Assembly: GCA_050633465.1 (NCBI GenBank) | Contig: JBOEGO010000017.1 | Location: forward strand, 248,001 to 312,000 | Direction of reading: 5' to 3' | Origin: UBA3069 sp050633465 | GTDB lineage: Bacteria; Pseudomonadota; Alphaproteobacteria; Rhodobacterales; Rhodobacteraceae | DNA: 64,000 nucleotides | Shown: positions 25,822-35,097 of the stretch, in pieces | How the letters are laid out: every line of letters begins with the position of its first letter | How positions within the stretch are numbered: position 1 is the stretch's first letter | Made by a program: the position numbers and the translations under genes | The notes under the pieces: model-generated | Told to the model about the DNA's origin: nothing | What the model saw: the letters and a program-made list of their open reading frames with translations, nothing else | Databases searched by the model: none

Positions 25822-26460
25822 ATGAAACGCATCACACTGCCAGAAACCCTGCCGGTATTTCCCTTGCCCAAGGCGCTGCTGCTGCCACGGGCAAGGCTGC
25901 CGCTGCATCTGTTTGAACCACGTTATCTGGCGATGATGGACGATGTGTTAAAAACACCCGAACGCCTGATCGGAATGGTGCAACCCCTGCCCAGAAAGGC
26001 CGGCGAAGCCCAGTTGCACCAGATAGGTTGCGCCGGACGTCTGACCCAGTTTTCCGAAACCGACGACGGGCGTTATTTTGTAACGCTGACGGGTGTGTCC
26101 AGATTTAGAATAGCAGATGAAATTCAAGGATTTACACCCTATCGCAGGGTCACGCCAAACTGGTCCGGTTTTGATCGTGACACTGGCACGGAAGAGCAGG
26201 ACAAAGGCTTTGATCGCAGCAGTTTCATGGGCCTTTTGTCACGCTATCTGACGCACGAGGGGCTGGAAACCGACTGGGGTGATCTCGGCGATGCAGATGA
26301 TGAAATGCTGATAAATTCGCTGTCGATGATGCTGGATTTCAGCATCGAAGACAAACAAGCCCTGCTAGAGGCGCCCTGCCTGGCCACCCGCCGTGAAACG
26401 CTTGTCACCTTGATGGAATTCACCCTGCGCAGCGGCGACAAAGAGGATCGAATGCAATGA
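25822..26460 (+). CDS. Lon N-terminal (LON substrate-binding) domain protein
   Basis: 212 residues with only the N-terminal domain of Lon protease: LPVFPLPKALLLPRARLPLHLFEPRYLAMMDD at the start, IGMVQPLP, GCAGRLTQF and VTLTGVSRFRI. There is no ATPase or peptidase part. Such stand-alone proteins are widespread in alphaproteobacteria but of unknown function. The gene lies 27 nt after the thioredoxin-TPR gene and overlaps the Trm112 start by 4 nt (ATGA), so the three are co-expressed. Confidence 0.93.
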   Translation: MKRITLPETLPVFPLPKALLLPRARLPLHLFEPRYLAMMDDVLKTPERLIGMVQPLPRKAGEAQLHQIGCAGRLTQFSETDDGRYFVTLTGVSRFRIADEIQGFTPYRRVTPNWSGFDRDTGTEEQDKGFDRSSFMGLLSRYLTHEGLETDWGDLGDADDEMLINSLSMMLDFSIEDKQALLEAPCLATRRETLVTLMEFTLRSGDKEDRMQ

Positions 26461-26654
26461 CCGATACCCCGACCCCACGCACCACAGATTTTGACCGCCG
26501 CATGTTAGAGGCGCTGATTTGCCCCAAAACCGGCGCTCGGCTGGACTATGACGCAGACAAACACGAGTTGATCAGCAAAGCCGCGCATTTGGCGTTTCCG
26601 ATCCGCAATGGTATCCCGATCATGCTGCTGGACGAAGCCCGCCCGCTGGACTAG
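26457..26654 (+). CDS. Trm112 family protein
   Basis: 65 residues. The typical bacterial Trm112-like pattern is present: LEALICPKTGARLDYD, ELISKAAHLAFPIRNGIPIMLLDEAR. The family acts as a small activator of methyltransferases; the bacterial partner is not known. Only one cysteine is present, so no zinc knuckle. It is translationally coupled to the LON-domain gene, and its stop overlaps the stop of the convergent UbiH-type gene by 4 nt. Confidence 0.93.
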   Translation: MTDTPTPRTTDFDRRMLEALICPKTGARLDYDADKHELISKAAHLAFPIRNGIPIMLLDEARPLD

Positions 26655-27871
26655 CCGCGCATCAGATCAGGCAGATCACCGGTCAGGCCTGCCGCCTCGC
26701 GGATAAAACCGCGCCGCAGCGCAGGCATGGCGTTAACCGCGCCCATACCCACATCGCGCACCAACCTTAGCAGCGGATTGTCGTTTGAAAACAGCTTGTT
26801 GGTTAGGTCCGTGGCCATGGCCAGTGACGCCGTATCAAACCGCCGCCACTGCTGATACCGGTCCAATACGAATGACGATGCAATATCTTCGCCGCGCCGC
26901 TTGGCATCGCCCAGAACCTGCGCCAAGGCACCGACATCGCGCAGACCCGCGTTCAACCCCTGCCCCGCAATCGGGTGCATCCCATGCGCCGCGTCCCCGA
27001 TCAACGCCAGCCGCTGCGCCACAAAACTATTGGCGATTGTCAGGTTCAATGGGTAGGTAAAACGCTGCCCTTCCAGCGTGATGTCCCCCAGAAAATCACC
27101 GAAACGGGGGCGCAGCATTTGCATATATCCCGCATCGTCCAGCGCGTTGAATGCGGTCGCATTGGCGTGGGTTTCCGACCACACAATCGACGACCGGTTG
27201 CCCGGCAATGGCAAAATCGCCAACGGCCCGGACGGCATGAAAAACTGGTGCGCGATGCCATTATGGGGCAATTCATGCGCAATGGCGCAGACCAGCGCGG
27301 TCTGCCCGTAATCCCATCCGCTGCGTTTGATCCCTGCGCGTTCTGCCGTTCCTGACCGTCGGCCATCGGCCCCGATCAACAGATCACCAGACAACTTCCG
27401 CCCGGATTCAAGCATGATACTGACACCCTGCGGGCCAGAATCTTGCGCGATGACCCGTTCATTATTCATCATCGAAATCAACGGGTTATCATCAACCGCC
27501 TGCAAAAGTGCAATACGCAAATAGCGATCTTCGACCATATGGCCCATTGGGCCTTCTTCGATTTCGCCGTGATCGAAATGCAGGTGAAACGGCGACAGCG
27601 GCCCCTCGCCTGCGCGGCCATCTGTGACCTTGATTTCCAGCATCGGCTGCGCGTGATCTGCAATTTTCGGCCAAACCCCCAAATTGCGCAACAACCGAAC
27701 CGAAGACATCGCCAGCGCATAGGAACGCCCGTCGAAATCACCCGCCTGCATCACCGCCTGCGGCAAGGCATCAATTACAACACTGGACAGCCCGTCGCGC
27801 GCAGCAGCCAAGGCAAGAGAGGGGCCATTCAAGCCCCCACCAACGATCAACAAATCAGCATCTTTTTCCAT
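26651..27871 (-). CDS. UbiH/UbiF/Coq6-family FAD monooxygenase
   Basis: 406 residues from ATG 27871; in-frame starts further upstream (27907, 28009) add a non-family extension. It has the Rossmann FAD motif LLIVGGGLNGPSLALAAA close to the N-terminus, the middle LLIGADGRRSGTAERAG (DG motif) and LIGDAAHGMHPIAGQGLNAGLRD (GD motif). These enzymes hydroxylate the aromatic ring in ubiquinone synthesis; which position cannot be told from sequence. It is divergent from the amidase gene. Confidence 0.92.
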   Translation of the reverse strand: MEKDADLLIVGGGLNGPSLALAAARDGLSSVVIDALPQAVMQAGDFDGRSYALAMSSVRLLRNLGVWPKIADHAQPMLEIKVTDGRAGEGPLSPFHLHFDHGEIEEGPMGHMVEDRYLRIALLQAVDDNPLISMMNNERVIAQDSGPQGVSIMLESGRKLSGDLLIGADGRRSGTAERAGIKRSGWDYGQTALVCAIAHELPHNGIAHQFFMPSGPLAILPLPGNRSSIVWSETHANATAFNALDDAGYMQMLRPRFGDFLGDITLEGQRFTYPLNLTIANSFVAQRLALIGDAAHGMHPIAGQGLNAGLRDVGALAQVLGDAKRRGEDIASSFVLDRYQQWRRFDTASLAMATDLTNKLFSNDNPLLRLVRDVGMGAVNAMPALRRGFIREAAGLTGDLPDLMRG

Positions 27872-27956
27872 GCCTCGCAATATGGGCGGATTGACGGGAT
27901 TGTCCATGCGGTTTGCTGCCGCTACCGTTGCGCAAAACCGGCCTAGGGAGAGCGAT

Positions 27957-29312
27957 ATGCAAGAATGGTTAACCAAAAGCGCCGCCGATCTGGGCCGCGA
28001 CATCGCCAAAGGTGCAATTGATCCGGTTGATTTGACCGAAGCCTATCTGACAGCCATCAAAACGCATGAATTTTCGCCCCGCATTTACGCTCGTTTAACA
28101 GAATCCCGTGCAAGATCCGAGGCAAAGGCCGCCAGCATCCGTGCCGGATCGGGACAGCGGTTAAGCCTGTTGGATGGCGTGCCAATTTCGTGGAAAGACC
28201 TGTATGACACGGCTGGTACCGCAACCGAGGCCGGATCGGCCCTGTTATCCGGTCGCATACCAATGCGCGACGCGCAGGTGTTGAAAAACGCCAGCGCGGC
28301 AGGCTTGGTCTGTCTGGGCAAAACCCATATGACCGAACTGGCATTTTCCGGTTTGGGCCTGAACCCCGTCACCCAATCCCCGCCTTGCATTAACGATTTC
28401 GCGGCCGTTTCGGGCGGGTCCAGTTCAGGCGCGGCGACCAGCGTGGCCTTTGGTTTGGCGGCCTGTGGCATCGGGTCTGATACCGGCGGATCGGTGCGCG
28501 TGCCTGCGGGATGGAACGATCTGGTGGGGCTGAAAACCACCTCGGGCCGGGTCAGCCTGACGGGTGTCGTGCCCCTATGCGCCAAGTTCGATACCGTCGG
28601 CCCGCTGGCCCGCACCGTCGAAGATGCCGCGCTGATGCTTGCTGCACTAGAGGGGGGGCGCGCTGTTGACCTGCGCAGCGCATCATTGGTCGGACGGCGA
28701 TTGGCCGTGTTGTCAGATGTGGTGATGGATGGGCTGGAGTCCAGGGTTCAGGCCGGGTTTCAGCAGGCGCTGGACGCATTTAAAAACGCAGGTGCCGTGA
28801 TCGAAACCATCACAGCACCAGAGGTAACAGAAGCCATCGAAATTTCAGGAATATTATATACATCAGAGGCTTACGGAACATGGGCCAAGCTGATCGAGGC
28901 CAACCCCACTGCCATGTATCCCGAGGTATTGGCCCGTTTTCGCGCCGGTGCCAGCCACAGCGCCCCCGATTATGTGGCGGCTTGGCTGCGGCTGGACGCG
29001 ATGCGACAGGAATGGAACAAACGCATCGCCGCATTTGATGCAGTGCTATGCCCCACCGCCCCGATCATGCCACCAAACAAGCAAAGACTAGAGGATGATG
29101 GCAGCTATTTCACCGACCGAAACCTGTTGACCCTGCGCAACACCCGCGTTGGCAACCTGATGGGCGGCTGCGCGGTGACATTGCCCACGGGCCAGCCCTC
29201 GGTCGGGGTGTCATTGATGGGCTTGCCCATGCAAGAAGAGCGCCTGCTGCGCCTGGCCCAGGGTGCCGAACAGGCGCTGCAATGTGGTGCCGAACAGGCG
29301 CTGCAATCCTGA
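27957..29312 (+). CDS. Amidase-signature hydrolase (GatA-like)
   Basis: 451 residues from ATG 27957, with AGGGAG upstream; the longer reading lacks one. The amidase signature is complete: Lys80 (PISWKDL), cis-Ser155 in GGSSSGAAT and nucleophile Ser179 in SDTGGSVRVP. There is no gatB/gatC nearby, so it is probably a catabolic amidase rather than the amidotransferase subunit. The C-terminus carries a duplicated EQALQ segment caused by a 22-bp direct repeat with 24-bp period (29262-29283 and 29286-29307). Confidence 0.92.
   Translation: MQEWLTKSAADLGRDIAKGAIDPVDLTEAYLTAIKTHEFSPRIYARLTESRARSEAKAASIRAGSGQRLSLLDGVPISWKDLYDTAGTATEAGSALLSGRIPMRDAQVLKNASAAGLVCLGKTHMTELAFSGLGLNPVTQSPPCINDFAAVSGGSSSGAATSVAFGLAACGIGSDTGGSVRVPAGWNDLVGLKTTSGRVSLTGVVPLCAKFDTVGPLARTVEDAALMLAALEGGRAVDLRSASLVGRRLAVLSDVVMDGLESRVQAGFQQALDAFKNAGAVIETITAPEVTEAIEISGILYTSEAYGTWAKLIEANPTAMYPEVLARFRAGASHSAPDYVAAWLRLDAMRQEWNKRIAAFDAVLCPTAPIMPPNKQRLEDDGSYFTDRNLLTLRNTRVGNLMGGCAVTLPTGQPSVGVSLMGLPMQEERLLRLAQGAEQALQCGAEQALQS
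29262..29307 (+). repeat. Short direct repeat at the 3' end of the amidase gene
   Basis: Two identical 22-bp copies beginning GGTGCCGAACAGG, period 24 bp, inside the last codons of the amidase. They duplicate the peptide GAEQALQ in frame, a likely slippage duplication. Confidence 0.85.
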
Positions 29313-29498
29313 CATTCCCCCCCACGACGCCCCAATGCCGCATGGCAGCACAAAACACGAAAATTTCATGCATTGGCATCCCATGGCGAAATTGCCACAA
29401 GCGCGCCGCCATCGGTGCAAATTCGTGGACGGCTGACCCTGATTTGAGTAACTTATAATCAAACGGGGCGATAACGATCCCGGTATCTGAGGCATGTG

Positions 29499-30680
29499 AT
29501 GGATTTTCCCGAGCGGTTTTCGAACCTACCGGCTTATGCGTTTCCGCGTTTGCGCGCGCTGTTGGATCACCTTCCGGCAGGTGGGCCGGTGCGCCATATG
29601 ACCATCGGCGAACCCAAACACCCCTTTCCCGCCTTTGTGCCCGACATTCTGGCACGCGAGGTTAACGGGTTTAACTCTTATCCGCCCAATGACGGCACGC
29701 CCGAATTGCGTCAGGCCATCGCCCACTGGGCAACGCGCCGTTATGCCGTAACGCTGGACCCCGACACGCAAATCATGGCCGTGAACGGCACGCGCGAGGC
29801 GCTGTATAACATCGCTATGGCATTGATTTCAGAAACGAAAAATGGGCAGCGGCCAATCATCGCCATGCCGAATCCGTTTTATCAGGTCTATATGATTGCC
29901 GCCATTTCGGTGGGCGCAGAGCCGGTTTTCGTGCCCGCCACCGCTGACACTGGCCACCTGCCTGATTACCACTGCATGACCCCGGATCAGCTGAGCCGCT
30001 GCGCTGCTGTTTACATTTGCAGCCCCGCCAACCCGCAGGGCGCCGTTGCCGATCGCACCTATTGGGAAGATCTGATCGCGCTGGCCGAAAAACACGATTT
30101 CCGCATTTTCGCTGATGAATGTTATTCTGAAATCTGGCGCGATGCGCCGCCCGTCGGCGCGCTCGAAGTGGCCCGCGATCTGGACTGTGACCCCGAACGG
30201 GTCACCATTTTTCAATCCCTGTCAAAACGGTCGAACCTGCCGGGACTGCGGTCGGGCTTTATCGCAGGCGGGTCCAAAACCATCGCAGCGGCCAAACAAT
30301 TGCGTGCCTATTCCGGCGCGCCCACGCCGCTGCCTTTGCAACATGTCGCCACCGCCGCATGGTCTGACGAGGCCCACGTCGAAGAAAACCGGCGCCTGTA
30401 TCAGGAAAAGTTCGCAGTGGCCGATGCCGTGTTTGACGGGGTCAAAGGATACACCCCGCCACAGGCCGGGTTTTTCCTGTGGTTGCCGGTGAATGACGGC
30501 GAACAGGCAGCGCTGAAGGCATGGACAGAAACAGGCGTGCGGGTTCTGCCCGGCGCATTTCTAAGCCGGGACGTAGCAGGCATGAACCCCGGCCAACCCT
30601 ATATCCGGGTCGCCATGGTGGCCCCAAAAGACGAGGTGCAGCAAGGGCTTATCGCCCTGCGCGATTGCATCTACGCATAA
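29499..30680 (+). CDS. Class I/II pyridoxal-phosphate aminotransferase
   Basis: 393 residues from ATG 29499 (TGAGG upstream). A fold-type I aminotransferase with SYPPNDGTPELRQAIA, AVNGTREALYNIA, ICSPANPQG, FADECYSEIW, the PLP lysine Lys243 in SLSKRSNLPGLRSGF and the C-terminal PYIRVAM. It resembles the succinyldiaminopimelate (DapC-type) aminotransferases; the substrate is not certain. The gene is directly upstream of ftsK, an order I associate with Rhodobacteraceae. Confidence 0.9.
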   Translation: MDFPERFSNLPAYAFPRLRALLDHLPAGGPVRHMTIGEPKHPFPAFVPDILAREVNGFNSYPPNDGTPELRQAIAHWATRRYAVTLDPDTQIMAVNGTREALYNIAMALISETKNGQRPIIAMPNPFYQVYMIAAISVGAEPVFVPATADTGHLPDYHCMTPDQLSRCAAVYICSPANPQGAVADRTYWEDLIALAEKHDFRIFADECYSEIWRDAPPVGALEVARDLDCDPERVTIFQSLSKRSNLPGLRSGFIAGGSKTIAAAKQLRAYSGAPTPLPLQHVATAAWSDEAHVEENRRLYQEKFAVADAVFDGVKGYTPPQAGFFLWLPVNDGEQAALKAWTETGVRVLPGAFLSRDVAGMNPGQPYIRVAMVAPKDEVQQGLIALRDCIYA

Positions 30681-30698
30681 GAAAAGAAGGAACGAGGC

Positions 30699-33662
30699 AT
30701 GGCATATCAGACCCGGGGACGTGATCCGCTGTTCGACACGGACATGGCGCAGGCGATTGAAAAACGCGGCAAGGAATTGCTGGGGCTGGCGCTGTTGTGT
30801 CTGGGTCTGGCCGCCGCTGCCATGATCATCAGTTACCACCCGGACGACCCCAGCTTTCTGGCCGTGACCGATGCGCCGGTGCAAAACTGGCTGGGCCGGT
30901 TTGGCGCGTCGATTGCCGGCCCCTTGTTCATGATTGTCGGCTGGGGCGCTTGGGGTCTGGCCATTGTATTGGCGGCCTGGGGTGTGCGTTTTGCCCTACA
31001 TCGCGGGGCCGAACGCGCCATCGGGCGGCTGATTTTCGCGCCAATCTGGATCGCTGTGCTGTCGCTATATGCCACCTCGCTGGTGCCGGGTCAGGCATGG
31101 GCTGCAACCCACAGCTTTGGCCTGGGAGGGTTGTTCGGCGAAACCGTTATGGGCGCCATTCTATATGTTCTGCCCTTGGGATCACATTTCGCGCTGAAAC
31201 TGATGTCGCTGCTGATGGGCCTGTTCACGGTCGCTTTGGGCGCGTTTGTTCTGGGCTTTACCCGCGTTGAAATCATGCGCATCGCGCGGTTTTTGCTGAT
31301 CGGTCTGGTCATGTCTTATGCTTGGGTCATGACCTTGCTGGGGCGCGGCGCGGGTGGTGCCCTGGCTGGGGCGCAAGCGCTAAAAATCAAACAGGCCGAG
31401 CGCCGCGAAATCCGCGCACGCGAGGCCGCCGAAGCGGCAGAATGGGCCGCGCAGCAGGCACAAACCGCCCCGCCACAAGTGCGGTATGACGCCCACAGCA
31501 ATGATGACCAAATGCTCGAAAATTTCCGCGAACCGCTTGAACCGGAACAGGAAAAACCCTCGCTGCTGTCGCGCATGCCGTCACTGGTTCGCCGGTCCGA
31601 CCCTGCCCCTATGCCCGAACCCGAGCTGGTAGAAGCAGGGCAAGCGCCCGATGCAGACGCCCCTGATCAGGATCGGGTTAAGGCGCGGATTTCCGATGTG
31701 ATCAAGGCGCGCGTGCGCTCTGGCCCGGCCGTAAGCCAAAGCCCGGTTGCCATGCGCGAGGCACCACTGACCAAAGGGCGGGGCCGTGGGCCGGACCCGT
31801 TGGTTTTGAACGTCGGGCATATGGATGCCACCGGCGATCTGCCCGCAGAACCGCCCCTGACCGCCGCACATATTCATGACGCGCCGCTGGATCAGGTTGA
31901 ACCGATGATGGAACGGGTGATGGAGCAAACCACGCCCCCTACTCCGCTGGCCGATCTGGGCGTTGCAACCGATTTCACCCCTGAACCTGAGCCAGCACCC
32001 GCACCTGCACCGCAAAACCTGCGCCCCGCGATTCCGGTGCCCGAACCTAAAAAGGTCGTGCAACATCCGCCGCGCAAAACCATGCAGCCATCGACCCGCG
32101 CCCAGGCCGAAGCACAGCCCGCGCTGAAGTTTGATGAACAGGCCGCCGAGTATGAATTGCCTCCCTTGGGCCTATTGTCGGACCCGTCGTTGGTAAAACG
32201 CCACCACCTTAGCGACGATGCCCTGGAACAAAACGCCCGCATGCTAGAGGCGGTGCTGGATGATTACGGCGTCAAAGGCGAAATCGTTTCGGTGCGCCCC
32301 GGCCCCGTGGTCACGATGTACGAACTGGAACCCGCACCAGGGTTGAAGGCGTCGCGTGTGATCGGGCTGTCCGATGATATCGCGCGGTCGATGTCGGCGC
32401 TGTCGGCGCGCGTTTCCACCGTGCCGGGCCGGTCCGTGATCGGGATCGAATTGCCCAATGAAAACCGCGAGATGGTGAACTTTCGCGAGATCCTGTCGAC
32501 CCGCGATTTTGGCGATTCCACCATGAAACTGCCGCTTGCCTTGGGCAAGGATATCGGCGGTGATCCTGTGGTGGCGAATCTTGCCAAAATGCCCCACCTT
32601 CTGATCGCTGGGACAACCGGTTCGGGCAAATCCGTCGCGATCAACACCATGATCCTGTCGCTGCTATACCGCCTGACACCCGAGGATTGCCGGTTGATCA
32701 TGATCGACCCGAAAATGTTGGAACTGTCGGTTTATGACGGCATTCCGCACCTGTTGTCGCCCGTTGTGACCGACCCGAAAAAGGCGGTCGTGGCCCTGAA
32801 ATGGACCGTGGGCGAAATGGAAGAGCGCTATCGCAAAATGTCGAAAATGGGCGTGCGCAATATTGACGGATACAACAGCCGCGTCGCCGATGCGCTCTCC
32901 AAGGGCGAAATGTTCTCGCGCACCGTGCAAACCGGATTTGACGACGATACCGGCGAACCCGTGTTCGAAACCGAAGAATTCGCACCCGAAAAAATGCCCT
33001 ATATTGTCGTGATCGTCGACGAAATGGCTGACCTGATGATGGTCGCGGGCAAAGAAATCGAGGCATGCATTCAACGGCTTGCACAGATGGCGCGGGCATC
33101 CGGCATCCACCTGATCATGGCCACGCAGCGCCCGTCGGTTGATGTGATCACCGGAACGATCAAGGCCAACTTCCCCACGCGGATCTCATTCCAGGTGACA
33201 TCGAAAATCGACAGCCGCACGATTCTGGGTGAAATGGGTGCCGAACAACTGCTGGGCATGGGCGACATGCTGTATATGGCGGGCGGTGCGAAAATCACCC
33301 GTTGCCACGGGCCGTTTGTGTCCGATGAAGAGGTCGAGGAAATCGTGAACCACCTCAAGGCTTACGGCCCGCCGGAATATATGAATTCGGTTCTGGATGG
33401 CCCGTCTGATGACCGCGAGGCCGATATCGACGCGGTTCTGGGGCTGGGTTCGGGCGACAAAGACACCGAGGATGCCCTCTATGACACCGCCGTCGCCATC
33501 GTGATCAAGGATCGCAAATGCTCGACCTCTTATATCCAGCGCAAGCTGTCGATCGGGTATAACAAGGCGGCGCGATTGGTCGAACAGATGGAAGACGAAG
33601 GCGTGGTCAGCGGTGCAAACCACGTAGGCAAACGCGAGGTTCTGGTGCCGGAACAACACTAA
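30699..33662 (+). CDS. ftsK: DNA translocase FtsK
   Basis: 987 residues, chromosome segregation translocase at the division septum. Four to five TM helices lie at about 25-210 (LLGLALLCLGLAAAAMII, LFMIVGWGAWGLAIVLAAWG and others), then a Pro/Ala/Glu-rich linker to about 480 and the RecA-like motor with Walker A GTTGSGKSVA (about 638-647) and Walker B YIVVIVDEMADLMM. The C-terminal gamma winged helix (ALYDTAVAIVIKDRKCSTSYIQRKLSIGYNKAARLVEQME) should read KOPS sequences. AAGGAACGAGG precedes the start. Confidence 0.97.
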   Translation: MAYQTRGRDPLFDTDMAQAIEKRGKELLGLALLCLGLAAAAMIISYHPDDPSFLAVTDAPVQNWLGRFGASIAGPLFMIVGWGAWGLAIVLAAWGVRFALHRGAERAIGRLIFAPIWIAVLSLYATSLVPGQAWAATHSFGLGGLFGETVMGAILYVLPLGSHFALKLMSLLMGLFTVALGAFVLGFTRVEIMRIARFLLIGLVMSYAWVMTLLGRGAGGALAGAQALKIKQAERREIRAREAAEAAEWAAQQAQTAPPQVRYDAHSNDDQMLENFREPLEPEQEKPSLLSRMPSLVRRSDPAPMPEPELVEAGQAPDADAPDQDRVKARISDVIKARVRSGPAVSQSPVAMREAPLTKGRGRGPDPLVLNVGHMDATGDLPAEPPLTAAHIHDAPLDQVEPMMERVMEQTTPPTPLADLGVATDFTPEPEPAPAPAPQNLRPAIPVPEPKKVVQHPPRKTMQPSTRAQAEAQPALKFDEQAAEYELPPLGLLSDPSLVKRHHLSDDALEQNARMLEAVLDDYGVKGEIVSVRPGPVVTMYELEPAPGLKASRVIGLSDDIARSMSALSARVSTVPGRSVIGIELPNENREMVNFREILSTRDFGDSTMKLPLALGKDIGGDPVVANLAKMPHLLIAGTTGSGKSVAINTMILSLLYRLTPEDCRLIMIDPKMLELSVYDGIPHLLSPVVTDPKKAVVALKWTVGEMEERYRKMSKMGVRNIDGYNSRVADALSKGEMFSRTVQTGFDDDTGEPVFETEEFAPEKMPYIVVIVDEMADLMMVAGKEIEACIQRLAQMARASGIHLIMATQRPSVDVITGTIKANFPTRISFQVTSKIDSRTILGEMGAEQLLGMGDMLYMAGGAKITRCHGPFVSDEEVEEIVNHLKAYGPPEYMNSVLDGPSDDREADIDAVLGLGSGDKDTEDALYDTAVAIVIKDRKCSTSYIQRKLSIGYNKAARLVEQMEDEGVVSGANHVGKREVLVPEQH

Positions 33663-33683
33663 ACCACGGAATTAATACGACAA

Positions 33684-33715
33684 ACGGGCGGGGATGGGAA
33701 CATTTCCGCCCGTTC
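33684..33715. terminator. Hairpin between ftsK and lolA
   Basis: A 14-bp stem beginning AACGGGCGG (33684-33692) and ending CCGCCCGTT (33707-33715), with two G-U pairs in the upper stem and a GGAA tetraloop. There is no T-run after it, so it may be an attenuating or mRNA-stabilising hairpin rather than a full terminator. Confidence 0.5.
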
Positions 33716-33774
33716 GCGCATTCGTGAGCAAGGTTGGATTGGCGAAACCAGAGCAGAGGTATTAAGTAACAATT

Positions 33775-34386
33775 ATGATGACACGCCGTTTTGCATTGGG
33801 CCTTGCCCTCGCCCCGCTGATGTTCGCCGCGACCACCGTTTCTGCGGCTGAAAAACTGTCGCTGAACGCGATTTCGCAATACCTGAACGGGCTGCAAACC
33901 GCGCAGGGCGAATTCACCCAGATCAACGATGACGGCACCATCAACACGGGCACAATTTACATCAAACGCCCCGGCCGCATCCGTTTTGAATACAAACCAC
34001 CGGAAAAAACGCTGGTGCTGGCCTCGGCCAACACGGTGGCTGTATTTGACCCGAAATCCAACGCGGGGCCGGAAACCTATCCGCTGGATAAAACTCCGCT
34101 GTCGATCATTCTGGCCAAAAACGTGAATTTGGGTCAGGCACGCATGGTTGTCGGGCACAGTTTCGATGGCACTGCCACAGTGGTCACCGCCCAGGACCCC
34201 GCACACCCGGAATACGGAAATATTCAGCTAAAATTTACGGCAAATCCCGTGCAACTGCGCCAATGGGTCATCAACGATGATTCCGGCAGTTCGACCACGG
34301 TGATTTTGGGTGATATGAAAACCGGCCACAATCTGGCGAATACGATTTTCAACATCCAGTTGGCGACAAAACAGGGCAACCGCTAA
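33775..34386 (+). CDS. lolA: Outer-membrane lipoprotein carrier protein LolA family
   Basis: 203 residues with a Sec signal peptide (RRFALGLALAPLMFAATTVSA). The periplasmic chaperone carries lipoproteins to the outer membrane. LolA-fold blocks are TAQGEFTQINDDGTINTGTIYIKRPGRIRFEYKPP and VVTAQDPAHPEYGNIQLKFTANPVQLRQWVINDDSG. Two ATGs in tandem (33775, 33778) are both usable. It lies 112 nt after ftsK on the same strand; ftsK-lolA order is conserved in many proteobacteria. Confidence 0.92.
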   Translation: MMTRRFALGLALAPLMFAATTVSAAEKLSLNAISQYLNGLQTAQGEFTQINDDGTINTGTIYIKRPGRIRFEYKPPEKTLVLASANTVAVFDPKSNAGPETYPLDKTPLSIILAKNVNLGQARMVVGHSFDGTATVVTAQDPAHPEYGNIQLKFTANPVQLRQWVINDDSGSSTTVILGDMKTGHNLANTIFNIQLATKQGNR

Positions 34387-34405
34387 ACTGCGGTTGCCCC
34401 AGCGA

Positions 34406-34996
34406 TTAACGCAACCGCCGCTGGCAGGTTTGCAACTGCGCGTCATAGATCACAGCGCGCTCGCCAACCTCGGATGACACCCGTAACAGCCAACTTTTTG
34501 CGTTATAGGACTGACGGTTATATCCGGTGTGCCCCTCGTGATAGGCCAGATACTGATTGCGCGCATCGGTCAGGGAAACGCCGGTTTTCGCCCGCGTTTT
34601 GTTCATATACCACCCCATGAAATCGGTGGCATCCTTGATGTCATCACGGCGCGCACCGCGCTTCCCCGTTTCGACGCGGTATTCATCCCATGTGGCATCC
34701 AAGGCCTGTGAATACCCGTAGGCCGAACTTTGCCGCCCCATCGGAATCACACCAGCCACATAGCGCAGCGGCGTGCGTGCATTGCCGATGAATTTGCTTT
34801 CTTGATAAATTGTCGCCATTTGAACCGCCACAGGGACGTTCCATTTGCGTTCCGTCGCCTTAAAGGCGCGGCCATAGGCCGGGCGCTGGGCAAGGATGGA
34901 ACACGCGTTATCAAGGTTCCGCGGCGCGGAATAATTACCACCGCCGCAGGACGCAAGCACCATCAGAAACACCGTTGCGCGAAGAGTTCTGCTCAT
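34406..34996 (-). CDS. Lipoprotein lytic transglycosylase (SLT domain)
   Basis: 196 residues from ATG 34996 (GAGAGG upstream). The N-terminus has a short lipoprotein signal with lipobox LASC, Cys17 being the lipidated residue. The SLT fold follows: VAVQMATIYQESKFIGNARTP with the catalytic Glu in YQES, SAYGYSQALDATWDEYR, and LAYHEGHTGYNRQSY. It should cleave peptidoglycan glycan strands from the membrane surface. The gene is convergent with lolA. Confidence 0.9.
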   Translation of the reverse strand: MSRTLRATVFLMVLASCGGGNYSAPRNLDNACSILAQRPAYGRAFKATERKWNVPVAVQMATIYQESKFIGNARTPLRYVAGVIPMGRQSSAYGYSQALDATWDEYRVETGKRGARRDDIKDATDFMGWYMNKTRAKTGVSLTDARNQYLAYHEGHTGYNRQSYNAKSWLLRVSSEVGERAVIYDAQLQTCQRRLR

Positions 34997-35097
34997 CTGC
35001 CTCTCGCTTTTTATTACGCGGGGTTTTCCCCGTCTATTGCACCTAGTGTAACGGAAATTTGCGCGAGGGGAAATCACGAATTCGGGGAATTATTGCG

